Positions 54,769-64,000 of a DNA stretch of 64,000 nt are shown here, one piece after another. A program made the translations under genes and the position numbers. The stretch comes from Forficula auricularia (taxonomy: Eukaryota; Arthropoda; Insecta; Dermaptera; Forficulidae), in contig JALMQS010000828.1 of assembly GCA_024734495.1 (NCBI GenBank), positions 1,909,101-1,973,100 on the forward strand, written 5' to 3'. The notes beneath the pieces were generated by a model. The model did not search any database. It saw nothing but the letters and a program-made list of their open reading frames with translations, and was not told the DNA's origin. The first letter of the stretch is position 1. Each line of letters opens with the position of its first letter.

Positions 54769-54990
54769 TCAAACAAATAAATAATATATATATACAGATA
54801 TATCATCTTGATATGTATGTGTATATGTTTATTTGCATCAAGCAGAGGACAATCTCTTTGTTTCTCTTTGTAATTGAATACTACAATTTGTGACTTTAAT
54901 TGAGTCCATGGGTTCCGTAGTCTTTACCTGAGGACCCTTTGAAGTCAGGCGCTTGCCGCGAGACCGATTACAATACAAAATACTATAATT

Positions 54991-56099
54991 AGGAAATATA
55001 GTGTTGTTAACAAATAATTTAGAGTACATATTATAAGGTTTTGGGGTCAGAGATTTTTCTTTTATGTATGTTTTTTCTTGGCGTATGATAAATTTAATTA
55101 AAATATTCTAACACCATGCGCCCGGAATCTATGACCCGTGGATCATCAAGTGGCTAATGTAATAATTTCAAATAACAAAGTTGAGTTTCGCAAATGAAAA
55201 AAAAATCACCTGTAATCTTCCACTATTTAGCAATAATTGTATTAGCGTTTATATATATTTTGATTTATAAAAAAGTATAATATACTGGAAAAGAAAAGAG
55301 AGTCAAGTTGGATGATTAGATATCGTACATTTTTTTTAATCAAGCCCGATTCTCTTCAATCCGACTTTAATCTGATCCCTACATAATTGAGAAATAATTA
55401 ATTAATATAGCATCGTAAAATGGCTAATGGTTAATGCCGAGAAAGCAAAAAAAAAAATAATAAATATAGGTATTGTTATGATTTTCTCAAAAGAATTATT
55501 CTGTTTTGAAATAAAAACCGAAAAGTCTTTAATTCTGACATTTTTTTTTATTTTGACCCGCAGCCTAAAAAGGTTCCGAACAACTGGTTCAGACTTTATT
55601 TTAACTGAGAGAAAACCAAATAGGTGACAAATCAGGGACAATTTCAAGGAAAAAAGGTTGGGTTCAAAAAATTGTCATTTTAAAAAATTTGAATCCGAAT
55701 ATGTATCTTGTATCACTTTATGTTAAATAGATACCGCTGAATACTATCGCAGATATAAATTTTTCCAAACATCTAGATATGCTACTACGTAGATCTAGAT
55801 TCTTAGATCTAGTTACTTAACATCACTACTTTTATATCATATAAAATTCTACATTTATTCAATATCTCATACGGTAAATGAGTTAATCTATTTATACAAA
55901 TCTGGATGGATGAGATTATATATACTTTTCTCGTGACGTTTTATTTACTGATGTAGTTTGGTATTATGCTAATTTTTTTGATCCTCTCAGGGCGATGTTA
56001 TGAAGTCTATTAATAAGCAAAAGAATATTAAATCCATTTTCCAACTTTGATATACCTGTCGATATTTTGATAGGTACAAGCAAACACTCTTTGTACTAA
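54991..56099. other. AT-rich, nothing recognised
   Basis: Two opposite frames at 55402-55647 overlap and neither has a family signal. No gene is supported. Confidence 0.4.
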
Positions 56100-56700
56100 T
56101 CAGATCAAAGCGCACAGCGTGCGCAGGCCAAGTTCGAGCATTATCTTGGCCTTACACGCGTACGCTATTTACACGAACAATTTCGAGCCAATTTCGACCT
56201 CCCTGTAGCTTGGAACCCATTTGTGATACAGAGCTGAAATTATACACATGTAATTATGTAATCCATCTTGAAAAGAGTACCAAATTTTAATAATATATAT
56301 TAAATAGTTTCTGAGATATTGGCCTGAGAAAATTTCACTCACTCACTCACTGAGAGGTCATCAAAACCTATTGGGTACTTCCAATCATTCCAGCATCATG
56401 AAATTTGGCATGCAAGTAGAATTTAGGACACAACCAAAGGAAAAATTCTAAAAACCCAGACTTTCCCTCTTTCAACCCCTAAAATGGAGGGGTGAAGTTT
56501 GTAGTGTAAATTTGAATCTATTATTATATGGAATGATCCTAGGAATTTGATATCTTGGTAGAGTTTCGTAGGATAAATCTGCATCTAATATTTATAAAAT
56601 GACTCAAGGATGCTAAAATAATATCCCAGAAGCCTCTAAAATGAAGGGGTGAAATTTGTAGGGTAAATTATCTCCCCTTAAAACAAAAATAAAAATAATA
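56100..56700. repeat. Probable dispersed repeat with internal duplication
   Basis: A GC-richer start (AGCGCACAGCGTGCGCAGGC), an (ACTC)n stretch at 56337-56350, then two related stretches (about 56460-56530 and 56615-56680) that share CC.CTAAAATG.AGGGGTGAA, TTTGTAG.GTAAAT. Ends in (AAT)n-rich DNA. No coding. Confidence 0.45.
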
Positions 56701-56744
56701 ATAATAAATAAAAATAAAAGCTACATATATTAGCTTACAAAAAG

Positions 56745-57207
56745 AAGAGAAATCTCACCCAAAACATTCTGAGAAAAACAAGCCAAGTTCAAAAATGTAG
56801 TGAAATCTAGTGTACAGCCAAGCTAAATTCGCCAAGAATAATTAAGTTAAGAAAATAGTACTTTCAATTATAATGCATTATTTATATTTTGAATGACAAT
56901 CTAAATTTGAGGATTCTAAATTTTAAATTTAAATTATTTTCATGAAACTTGGCTGTAAGGAATTATGTAGTTAGGATAAATGAACTAAATTTGTGACCAG
57001 CCAAGTTTTATGAAAATAATTTAAATCAAAAATTTAGAATCCATAAATTTAGATTGTCATTCAAAATGGAAATAATGCATTATAATTGAAAGTATTATTT
57101 TCTCATCTTAATTATTCTTGGCGAATTTAACTTGGCTGCACACTTTCACTACTTTTTCGAACTTGGCCTGTTTTTTCACAGAATGTTTTGGATGAGATAG
57201 ATATCTT
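56745..57207. mobile_element. Palindromic element, 463 bp, ACTTGGCT family
   Basis: Arms of about 210 bp. Outer pairs: CCAAAACATTCTGAGAAAAA / TTTTTTCACAGAATGTTTTGG. Inner pairs: TTTCATGAAACTTGGCTG / CAGCCAAGTTTTATGAAAAT. Loop about 40 bp near 56980. AGCCAAGT/ACTTGGCT occurs repeatedly along both arms. No coding. Confidence 0.75.
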
Positions 57208-57729
57208 TCTTATAACTTTTAGGATAATTGAATTCACACCAAACAATCAACCCTTATTTTTGTGAACTCAATCTTTTTATCTTATATATAGTAGATACAC
57301 AAATTAGATATATAAATTGAAAGAAAATATTATTTAATATTTTGTATATTGATTATGAAGACTTGATTCAAATTCAAAGCAAGAATTAGAAATAATTAAT
57401 AGTTGAATTATTTATAGCGGAAGAAATATATATAAATAAAATGTGTGGTGCTTTCCTTTTGAAAGAGCGAAAAGAAGACAGAAAAAACATTAAATAATAT
57501 AGAAGAGATTAATTATGTGATTTTCTTGATGCAGATTTGATAAAATGTAAATAATTATTAGTGTTTCAAGATAAGCATTGAAAAATTACAGTGGTGGTCC
57601 ATTATAATTTTTTATCCTATTAATGCCAACAGCCAAAGCATATGACTTTAAGAAGTTCCGCTGACTTTAAAGAGCGGTCGCTGTTTAGAATTATACTTTT
57701 TGAATATCCTGTGTATAGAGATCAGCTTA
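57208..57729. other. AT-rich, nothing recognised
   Basis: No feature is supported. Confidence 0.4.
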
Positions 57730-58740
57730 TACATTAACTAATCAAAATCTATGGAAGTAAAAGTGGAAACATTAAGTTGGGTTCTAAAATTCGAGGTAGT
57801 GTTTTTGGGTCCCTGAATCAAATATGTCATCATAAGTACATATAATGTTTCTCAGCAGTGAGATAGAATAAAAAATATGAGTTAATTTTTAGGGAAATCT
57901 ATCCTATGAAATTTTCATGAATCGAAAGAAGCCTTGAAAAATTTAAAGTTTTCACAGAAATTCTATAAGATCCTTTGAATCCAACAAGAAATAGATACAC
58001 CCTTAAAGATAATGCTTGTTAAACTTTCTTTGTTTAGGGACAAGTTTTTACTTTCACTCACCGATAAATATAAAGCTAAAGTGGAAGCATTGAGATGGGT
58101 AAGAAAATCCGAGCTTGTGTTTTTGGACGTATTGAGGATTCTTAAATCCAATATATATATATCCATTTATATGATTTTTAGTATTTGACACTGTCGGAGT
58201 TTAGAAACCAGATTTTATATTCATTTACCCATTTCTATGTAAAGTTAAAATGGAAACATTGAAATTTGAGTTTTCACCGAAAATGGATATAGTTCTTGAA
58301 TTCAACAATACACCACCAAGGATAATACTTAACAAAATTTATTTTTTTAGAAACAAGTTATTTACTTTCACTTCCCAATATTTATGTAAAGAACAATTGC
58401 AAGAATTGAGTTGGAGGAAAAATAATCGGTTTTAAATTTTAACAACAAAGCACGTTTTGAGATCTCACAAAGCCAATAAGATTAACTTTATATTTTAGGA
58501 CAATGCTTCTCAAACATTCATGCTTAGAACCTAGTTACTTTTACTAACCAATATTTTTGTAAAGGAAAAAGCGGAAGAAAAAGTAAAAGCAGTTGGGTGA
58601 GATCAAGTTTGAGTGTTAATCGGAAATGCACATATGGAGATATTCTAAATCCAATTAGATCAATTTCAGTCATTGATATCTTTGTCTGTAATAATATCTC
58701 AAAATCTATGATTTCCACGAGATCGGAAGATAAATCCTAA
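57730..58740. repeat. Decayed tandem array, about 150-170-bp units
   Basis: A block with TACTTTCAC..ACCAATATTTATGTAAAG and GTGGAAACATTGAGTTGGG occurs in diverged form at about 57734, 58050, 58218, 58367 and 58537. Frames on either strand here are not supported as genes. Confidence 0.5.
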
Positions 58741-59340
58741 GTTAGGCTGGAGATAACAAGATTTTGGTTCAAATAGGCTTAAAGTTTTTTTTTTCAATTC
58801 TTATAAAATATTATAGATTTTTTATATTTTCACTGTATATTATAAATTACGTTGAGGTTGCTATTTAATTATAATTAAATATAAATAAAATATATACACT
58901 ATACATAAATTATTACAAAATAAATAAAATCAAGTCTACAAAGGGTTTTAACGAGTTCTACAAATAAAAAAAGTGGTAAAGCGCTACTTATTAATAATAA
59001 TCTAGCCACGTACTCCGGGTTGCCTGTAAACAGGGGCTTGAGAAAAATATATTCAAGATATCATAATTGCTAGAATTTAAATTTTAAAGTGGATTTTTCC
59101 GGTCCTACAAATTTCTTTTATTTCAGCTATGGATTTATATAGATAAATACAAATAATATACTACTGGTACTAAATCATTTTAATTTTAAATCTAAATAAT
59201 CATTCAAAAATTTCTACTTTAGGAAACAAATCACAACTTTTTATTTTGTTTATTCAAAACTACATTTCAATTAGAAGAGAAGTGTGTAAACATCACAAGT
59301 TGTTTCATGATTACCTTGAATTGTTAATATCTCACAAAAA
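58741..59340. other. AT-rich, nothing recognised
   Basis: No feature is supported. Confidence 0.4.
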
Positions 59341-59344
59341 ATAT

Positions 59345-59879
59345 ACATATGAAAAAATAAGCCAAGTCTCTTATGCTAATTGAAACGTTTTTGTTTTGCC
59401 GAGAGTAGCAGAGTTGTTGATTCACAAAGAGAAACAAAGAGGTTGTCCTCTCCTTGATGCTTGCTGCTCTTATGCTAGTTGGTTCGGCCAACAAAAGAAT
59501 GGAAATCTAAAACAGTGACAAGTTTCATACCAATCCCAAAATTGAAAAATGAAATTCGAAACTTAAATTCAGTAAAAATTTTAATACAATGTCAATTTTT
59601 TCAGGCTTATACTTGACAAGTTTAAATGATTGAGATAGATAAATAACTGAACTAAAAAAAACGATTGTTCCATTTTTTTCATTCCAATTATTTATCTATC
59701 TTATTTATTTACCAAGTTACATCTGAAAAGTTGACACTGTATTGAAATTTTTTTCTGAATTTAAGTTTCAGATCTCATTTTTCGATCTTGGGATTGCCAT
59801 GAAACTTGGCCCCAATTTAGATCCCTTTTTTTTGTTGGCCGAACTGATATAAGATAACTTGGCTTACTTTTCCCATTTA
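59345..59879. mobile_element. Palindromic element, ACTTGGCT family, with Penelope G inserted
   Basis: AAAAAATAAGCCAAGT at the left pairs with ACTTGGCTTACTTTTCCC at the right. Further in, GGTTCGGCCAACAAAAG / TTTTTTTTGTTGGCCGAAC, CAATCCCAAAATTGAAAAAT, and AGATAGATAAATAA / TTATTTATCTATCT. Loop near 59665. No coding. Confidence 0.75.
59379..59466. mobile_element. Penelope-derived end fragment G, 88 bp
   Basis: Perfect 11-bp target duplication CTCTTATGCTA (59368-59378 and 59467-59477). The insert is TTTTTGTTTTGCCGAGAGTA, TTGATTCACAAAGAGAAACA and CCTTGATGC, the same as the left end of insertion F. Too short to hold a hammerhead; it shows that very short Penelope ends can be integrated. Confidence 0.8.
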
Positions 59880-61464
59880 TGCGACCTTAGCAACATATGT
59901 AATTTTCATGTTCTTAGCTTAATAGGAACTCTAGTTATGGAAGAAGAAAATATGCCTTAAGTTGGTTACTGTAAATTAACATTGTGCCCCTGGTTGGCAG
60001 TTGCCTGAAAGAACTTGGCTTGGCACACTGACGATTTTACTTTTTTATCTCTCAATATTTCGCAAAAAAAAGTATTCAATATTTTTAATTGACCCCCTTA
60101 TTAATATTAAATATCTTAAAATTCTCAGACCATATTAAATTAACCTCATACGAAATCTAGAAAGTGTATTTATTGGTCCGATAAGAATAGAAAGCTTTAT
60201 ATGGTAGGTATATAAATTTGTATATAAAGGAAGGAAAATGCTAGCAATATGAATGGGATTCTATTTTCTTAAGATTTCTTGACCGGAAATAACCCTTCGG
60301 AACGGGCTATTTGACATTTCGATTTTATTGTTAACGCTATCATTTATTATGTTTCTCCTCTTTTTTTCAGAAAGTCTTAAGAAATTATTTGAGCTGAAGT
60401 TTTCAAATGAAAAGAGTGTGTCTGGGTAATAAATTTTAAAAGGAAACCACTCACTGATATATTCGTGCGTTCTTTTAGTAGTAGAGATGTTTACAAATGT
60501 CGAATCGATAATTTCCGACTCGTTGCCCACCTATTTGTTCAGTTCAAGAATCTCCCTGGATCATTGCCACGCTTCATTTGTAAATTGTTTAATTGCTTAA
60601 ATCCACGTGAATCATTGAATTTCAGTTGATTAAAATAAGAAAAAAATAAAAATAAAATAATAATCATTGATTAAACGATTTTTATTAACCCTTCGATAAT
60701 CACATTTCTTGTTTGTTCAATCTTGATAAGCTTAATTAAATTTCAGTTTATTTAGATAATAACATGATTAATTCTCTTTGTATGATTTCTTTAATAGTAG
60801 TATATTCTGTTGACAGCTTCTCAAATTAATAATAAAAATCAGCTAAAATGCCAAAGCATTATCATAATGAGCTTTGGAACGTTCTTTTAGGGTTGATTGC
60901 TTATAGAAGGATTTAGGACTTGGTCTTTTATCTCATACTCGAGGGTTAACTCGACTTTGTCCAACTTTATTTTTACTTTTTTTGTTGGTTAACTCGCGAA
61001 AATAAGTTAACAGACTAAATACTAACTCCCTCTATATGTAGTCGGCCCTTAGAAACATTCTTCAAGTTTATAACCAAAGTAAAAATTATGTAACAAGTAT
61101 TATATGAAATAATTTTTTTTACTTTCACATATTGTTCTATAACATGTAATGATATAGGATATAATGTGAAGTATTCTGATCGCCCCCCGGGACCTTGATA
61201 CTTTGAGAGCTTCTCTCTCAGAGATGAAAAAAGTTAATGACACTTGAGACTTCTAGATGGAAGGAATCGATGCCCTTAATAGTTTGAAACCGAATTTACG
61301 ACATAAAACCGGATATTGTGGTCCCCAGAGGCCAAAAAGTGATCAAAAATCCATTGGTCCGTGTGTACGTATATACAATTATACATATGTATGTACTCCC
61401 CTGAGTTTTGCAATCTTAAGCCTCGGAGCTATGAAATTCGTATTTTAAGCTCGATAATGGCTAG
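59880..61464. other. AT-rich, no gene supported
   Basis: A minus frame at 60261-60530 (89 codons) has no family signal. Nothing else is seen. Confidence 0.4.
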
Positions 61465-61466
61465 TA

Positions 61467-62409
61467 AGGGAGCCCGGGGGAATTCTGTCATCCCGGGTAA
61501 TTCTGACACCTCGATTATCAAGGAACTGTGCATCGGAATGGTGTAATTCAAGTTTTAATTTGCGCCAAAGTGGCAGCAGACACAGCGGTTGTGTTGACAA
61601 CACTGCGGAAGAAGCATCATGGCTGGCATGCAAAATATTGTAAATGCGCATTTTTTCTTATAAGATTTTCAACATTTTTAAAGGTTAGTGGAGTGCTGTT
61701 TTCAATTATTAGTAATGTAAATTTTTAAGTTTGGTTTAATGGGGAACTCATTTTTGATATCCCAAAGAGTGTTTCTCTGATAGCACAACCAGTTTATGAT
61801 TATATCGGAAAATGTTGAAAAATTGATGATGGGGTAATTCTGACATCAACAAGGGGTAATACTGACATACCACAATTACGCCATGGTCCAGTAACTTTCA
61901 AATGACCGATGTTTTTTAGCTTTCAGATGCCGAGGAGACGCGAAAGAACTACAGAAAAGGGGAAATGGGCAAACGAGGACATGGGTAGAGCCATCCACTG
62001 TGTGATGATATTCTAAAATACAACTGGGAGGACATTTTGGGGAAAGTTTCCCCTCGCCAATTTAGTTCACGGAGAATGATTTTCACTGTTCCTGAGTTAG
62101 GGCGTTTTTAATGAATAACTGTAATGTTTTTAATAAAAAACTGCAATAATTAATAACACTTGTTTTGTTTTCTAAGGGCTAGGGGTAATTATGTCATGGT
62201 GTCACAATTACCCAAACTACCCTGGTGTGACATCACAAAATTTTTGTAAATTTTCTGCTGATTTAGCTGATCTTATTCATTTTCAACATTGTTACACCTT
62301 AGCGAACATTCCAGACTAGTCTTCTAGAGCAATATCATTCTGCACAGTCTGCTAATACTCCTTCAGCAGCCAATCTTCCTTAAGGTGTCAGAATTCCCCC
62401 TGGCTCCCC
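61467..62409. mobile_element. pogo-like DNA transposon, deletion derivative, 943 bp
   Basis: The left end AGGGAGCCCGGGGGAATTCT and, complemented, the right end GGGGAGCCAGGGGGAATTCT, both going on to GACACC-like sequence, are flanked by TA (61465-61466 and 62410-62411). The motif GGGTAATTCTGACA is repeated near both ends (61495, 61843, 61852). TA target and an HTH fragment inside (61927-62016) point to the pogo/Tigger branch of IS630-Tc1-mariner. Most of the transposase gene is deleted. Confidence 0.7.
61927..62016 (+). pseudogene. N-terminal HTH fragment of a pogo/Tigger-type transposase
   Basis: ATG at 61927, then PRRRERTTEKGKWANEDM and GRAIHCV, stop at 62014-62016. The pattern MPR..R.T.KGKW..E.M..A is the start of the CENP-B/psq-type helix-turn-helix domain in pogo, Tigger and jerky-like proteins. 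Twenty-nine codons remain; the DDE domain is absent. Confidence 0.6.
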
Positions 62410-62411
62410 TA

Positions 62412-63005
62412 TATCAAGCTTTTGGTTGGAATCGGAATACCGGGAGTTGATATTTACATGAAAGATTTGTCGATTTTTTTTTAATTTTCTCAAAACGGCT
62501 CTAATGATTTTTTTAAATGGTACATATCAAGTGTCATAAGTTGTTAGTTGTGTATAAATTTAAATCCAATGGAAATAAAGAAAAAGGGTGTAAATTAGTC
62601 ATGTCCCAAAATAAATATTTTAATAGTTCATATCCCGTATACGCTAAGTCGCAGAGCTATGGGATTTGAAACTATCTAGAGGCTAGAATAAGTACCTCAA
62701 GATTTTGGTTAAAATCGAAGGAACGGAAGTCGATGTTTACTTGAAGATTTTTGCTATTTTGCGATTTCGTCTTTATTCCGGTTTTCTCAAAATGGCTAGT
62801 TGGAAACCCAAATTGAAGTAATTTGAATGAAGAAAATTGGTATGGTGATTTCAAATAAGACAGAAACTAATGTGAAAGTCGCGTGGTGCCTACACCAGTT
62901 GATTTTATAATATGAAATATTTTCTTTAAAAATTTTTTCTAGACATGTACTTATTGTCTGCCAAAGGGGTAAAGTTTTAATGTTGAAATTAACATTATGG
63001 GTCGT
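62412..63005 (+). repeat. Two diverged copies of the 21935-22290 repeat
   Basis: 62412-62590 and about 62690-63005 each carry TTTTGGTT..AATCG, GA.ATTTAC.TGAA.ATTT and TTTCTCAAAA.GGCT. The second goes on to AATGTGAAAGTCGCGTGGTG and CAGTTGATT as in 22145-22180. The pogo-like element lies directly to the left. Confidence 0.6.
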
Positions 63006-64000
63006 TGCATGAGATAAGTTTAGCCAGAGGTCGAAATGGAAAATTTCACAAAAGCCAAATCAAAATTTCCGCCAAAAAAAATAAAAATGAATAAATTAAA
63101 TTAAATAAAAACCATCAAAAATGTTTAAAATGGTGCTTTGATTTCTAAGGTATGCCTGATGACGTGATAAGCATGATTAAAATTTTTGATTAATTGTTTT
63201 TTTAATTAAATCGTTGTTTTTCAGATTAATATAAATAAAAAACTGCGAAAATTTCAGTTCTGTGAGTGGTGTAATTTTTTTGGTATTAAACATATACGAG
63301 TACAACGAGGGTTCTTGACAAGTTAAATATTCTACCCTCACGATATTATATATATTATTGTTTCCTAATGCATTTCTAAGTGGAAATATTCTTGTCAATA
63401 AATAACTTTTATCCATTTTAATTGGATAAAAAACAAAAAGTGATTGTTTTCTTTATTTTTAATGGAAAATAAATAAAAATAACCGAAATGAGAATAGATG
63501 GTGAATTGAAAGGCTCTCTTTCTTAAAGAAAACATAGGAAATGAAATTGGATACTGCAAGATGCCAAGAGAAAGAGAGCAAGACAGATTAATTCCTTTTG
63601 AAATAAAGGTACAAAAATATTATTTTGAATAGTGTTTAGCCAGCTTCTAGACTGGTAATGCCATTTACTCTTAAAGTGAATAGACATTGCGTTTTCTATG
63701 AACTACAAGTATTTCTGAGATCCATTGGACTTAAAAATTCATGTATTTCATTTTGAAAATTATCTTCTCAGTACTAAAACAGTTGGATCGAAATATTCAA
63801 TTAAGTTAAAAATATTTAGTTTTATCTTTTATTTTTTTCCTTATCGTGTTTAGCAATGTGTCGAAACGTGAAAAAAAATCATTTTCAAATGTGATTTTTT
63901 TGTCTCAAAAATGTAAGTTTGTAGAAAGTTTTTTAGAAGCCAAACTAATAAGTGTAATCAGAGCTTGAATGTAGAAAATTTCACGAAAGCCAATATTTCT
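63006..64000. other. AT-rich, nothing recognised
   Basis: The phrase AAAATTTCAC.AAAGCCAA occurs at 63040 and at the right edge (63977), a possible diverged repeat. No gene is supported. Confidence 0.4.

Larger units (their letters stand above)
53615..54870. mobile_element. Penelope-like element, head-to-head palindrome F, 1256 bp
   Basis: Perfect 12-bp target duplication TAATTGAATACT (53603-53614 and 54871-54882); the empty site is seen in the related element at 36300. Two copies of the Penelope 3' part face each other, turning at 54258/54259 (TTGCTTTGCGAAGCAA). Each arm is about 610-640 bp, with the GIY-YIG coding end and a hammerhead. The left arm carries the full terminus (GTTTTGCCGAGAGTAGCAGA); the right arm stops at CTTTGTTTCTCTTTG. 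Confidence 0.9.
52574..54990. mobile_element. Second copy of the tandem-array element, split by Penelope F
   Basis: Runs opposite to 36175-37343: CTCAAGCTTGAGTTGTTTAC at the start, about 3.5 tandem units of about 119 bp to 53010, TTACTCTAGAGTAAAGTACT near 53208, a (CATC)(CATA) stretch near 53480, CCGTCACGTGCTAAAATTCA at 53580, and then after insertion F CCATGGGTTCCGTAGTCTTT and GAGACCGATTACAATAC. Only one array orientation is present here. Confidence 0.7.

Noticed and set aside
56745..57207. CRISPR-like repeat pattern from the recurring CCAAGT motif
   Set aside because: The motif is short, occurs in both orientations within a palindrome, and the setting is eukaryotic.

Overview
The window is strongly AT-rich eukaryotic DNA, most likely from an insect. 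It has no operons or bacterial signals. It contains Penelope-like elements with hammerhead ribozymes, a tRNA-headed SINE with an RTE-type (GAT)n tail, a mariner with a decayed transposase, a Helitron with A|T termini, hAT-, pogo- and Tc1-like remnants, and many large foldback (inverted-repeat) elements. The order of insect cannot be fixed from the sequence alone. I see no intact host gene. The best host-gene candidate is one putative terminal coding exon (2033-2199, +); a second, much shorter candidate lies at 21709-21764.

Layout. 1-7.5 kb: a non-LTR RT fragment at the left edge, a tRNA-like fragment, the candidate last exon, a TAA-flanked MITE, and the first Penelope-derived insertion. 7.5-16 kb: a direct duplication whose second copy carries both a Penelope insertion and a LINE insertion, a 207-bp MITE, a 1-kb Helitron on the minus strand, another RT fragment split by a Penelope insertion, and an 0.9-kb LINE 3' end. 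16-27 kb: a short Helitron, a 1.3-kb hAT-like foldback, a 776-bp palindrome, a 537-bp Penelope palindrome, and a Tc1-like foldback with an RTE LINE inserted. 28-46 kb: two related 1.2-kb foldbacks, several copies of a repeat with a terminal CATAC/GTATG hairpin and about 119-bp tandem units, a SINE with perfect 11-bp target duplications, and a GCTGACG-rich element. 46-64 kb: a hAT MITE with a Penelope insertion, a second Tc1-like foldback, a full-length dead mariner, a 1.26-kb head-to-head Penelope palindrome with a GIY-YIG endonuclease fragment, two palindromes bounded by ACTTGGCT-like sequence, and a pogo-like deletion derivative.

The most notable system is the Penelope/hammerhead set. Seven insertions are bounded by 11-16-bp target duplications, four keep a complete hammerhead core (CTGANGA, stem II, GAAA, UC cleavage site), and several more keep damaged cores. 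Nested insertions give a readable order of events: older DNA elements were hit by Penelope elements and LINEs. The large inverted repeats could be transcribed into long hairpin RNAs. That is an inference; no expression can be judged here.
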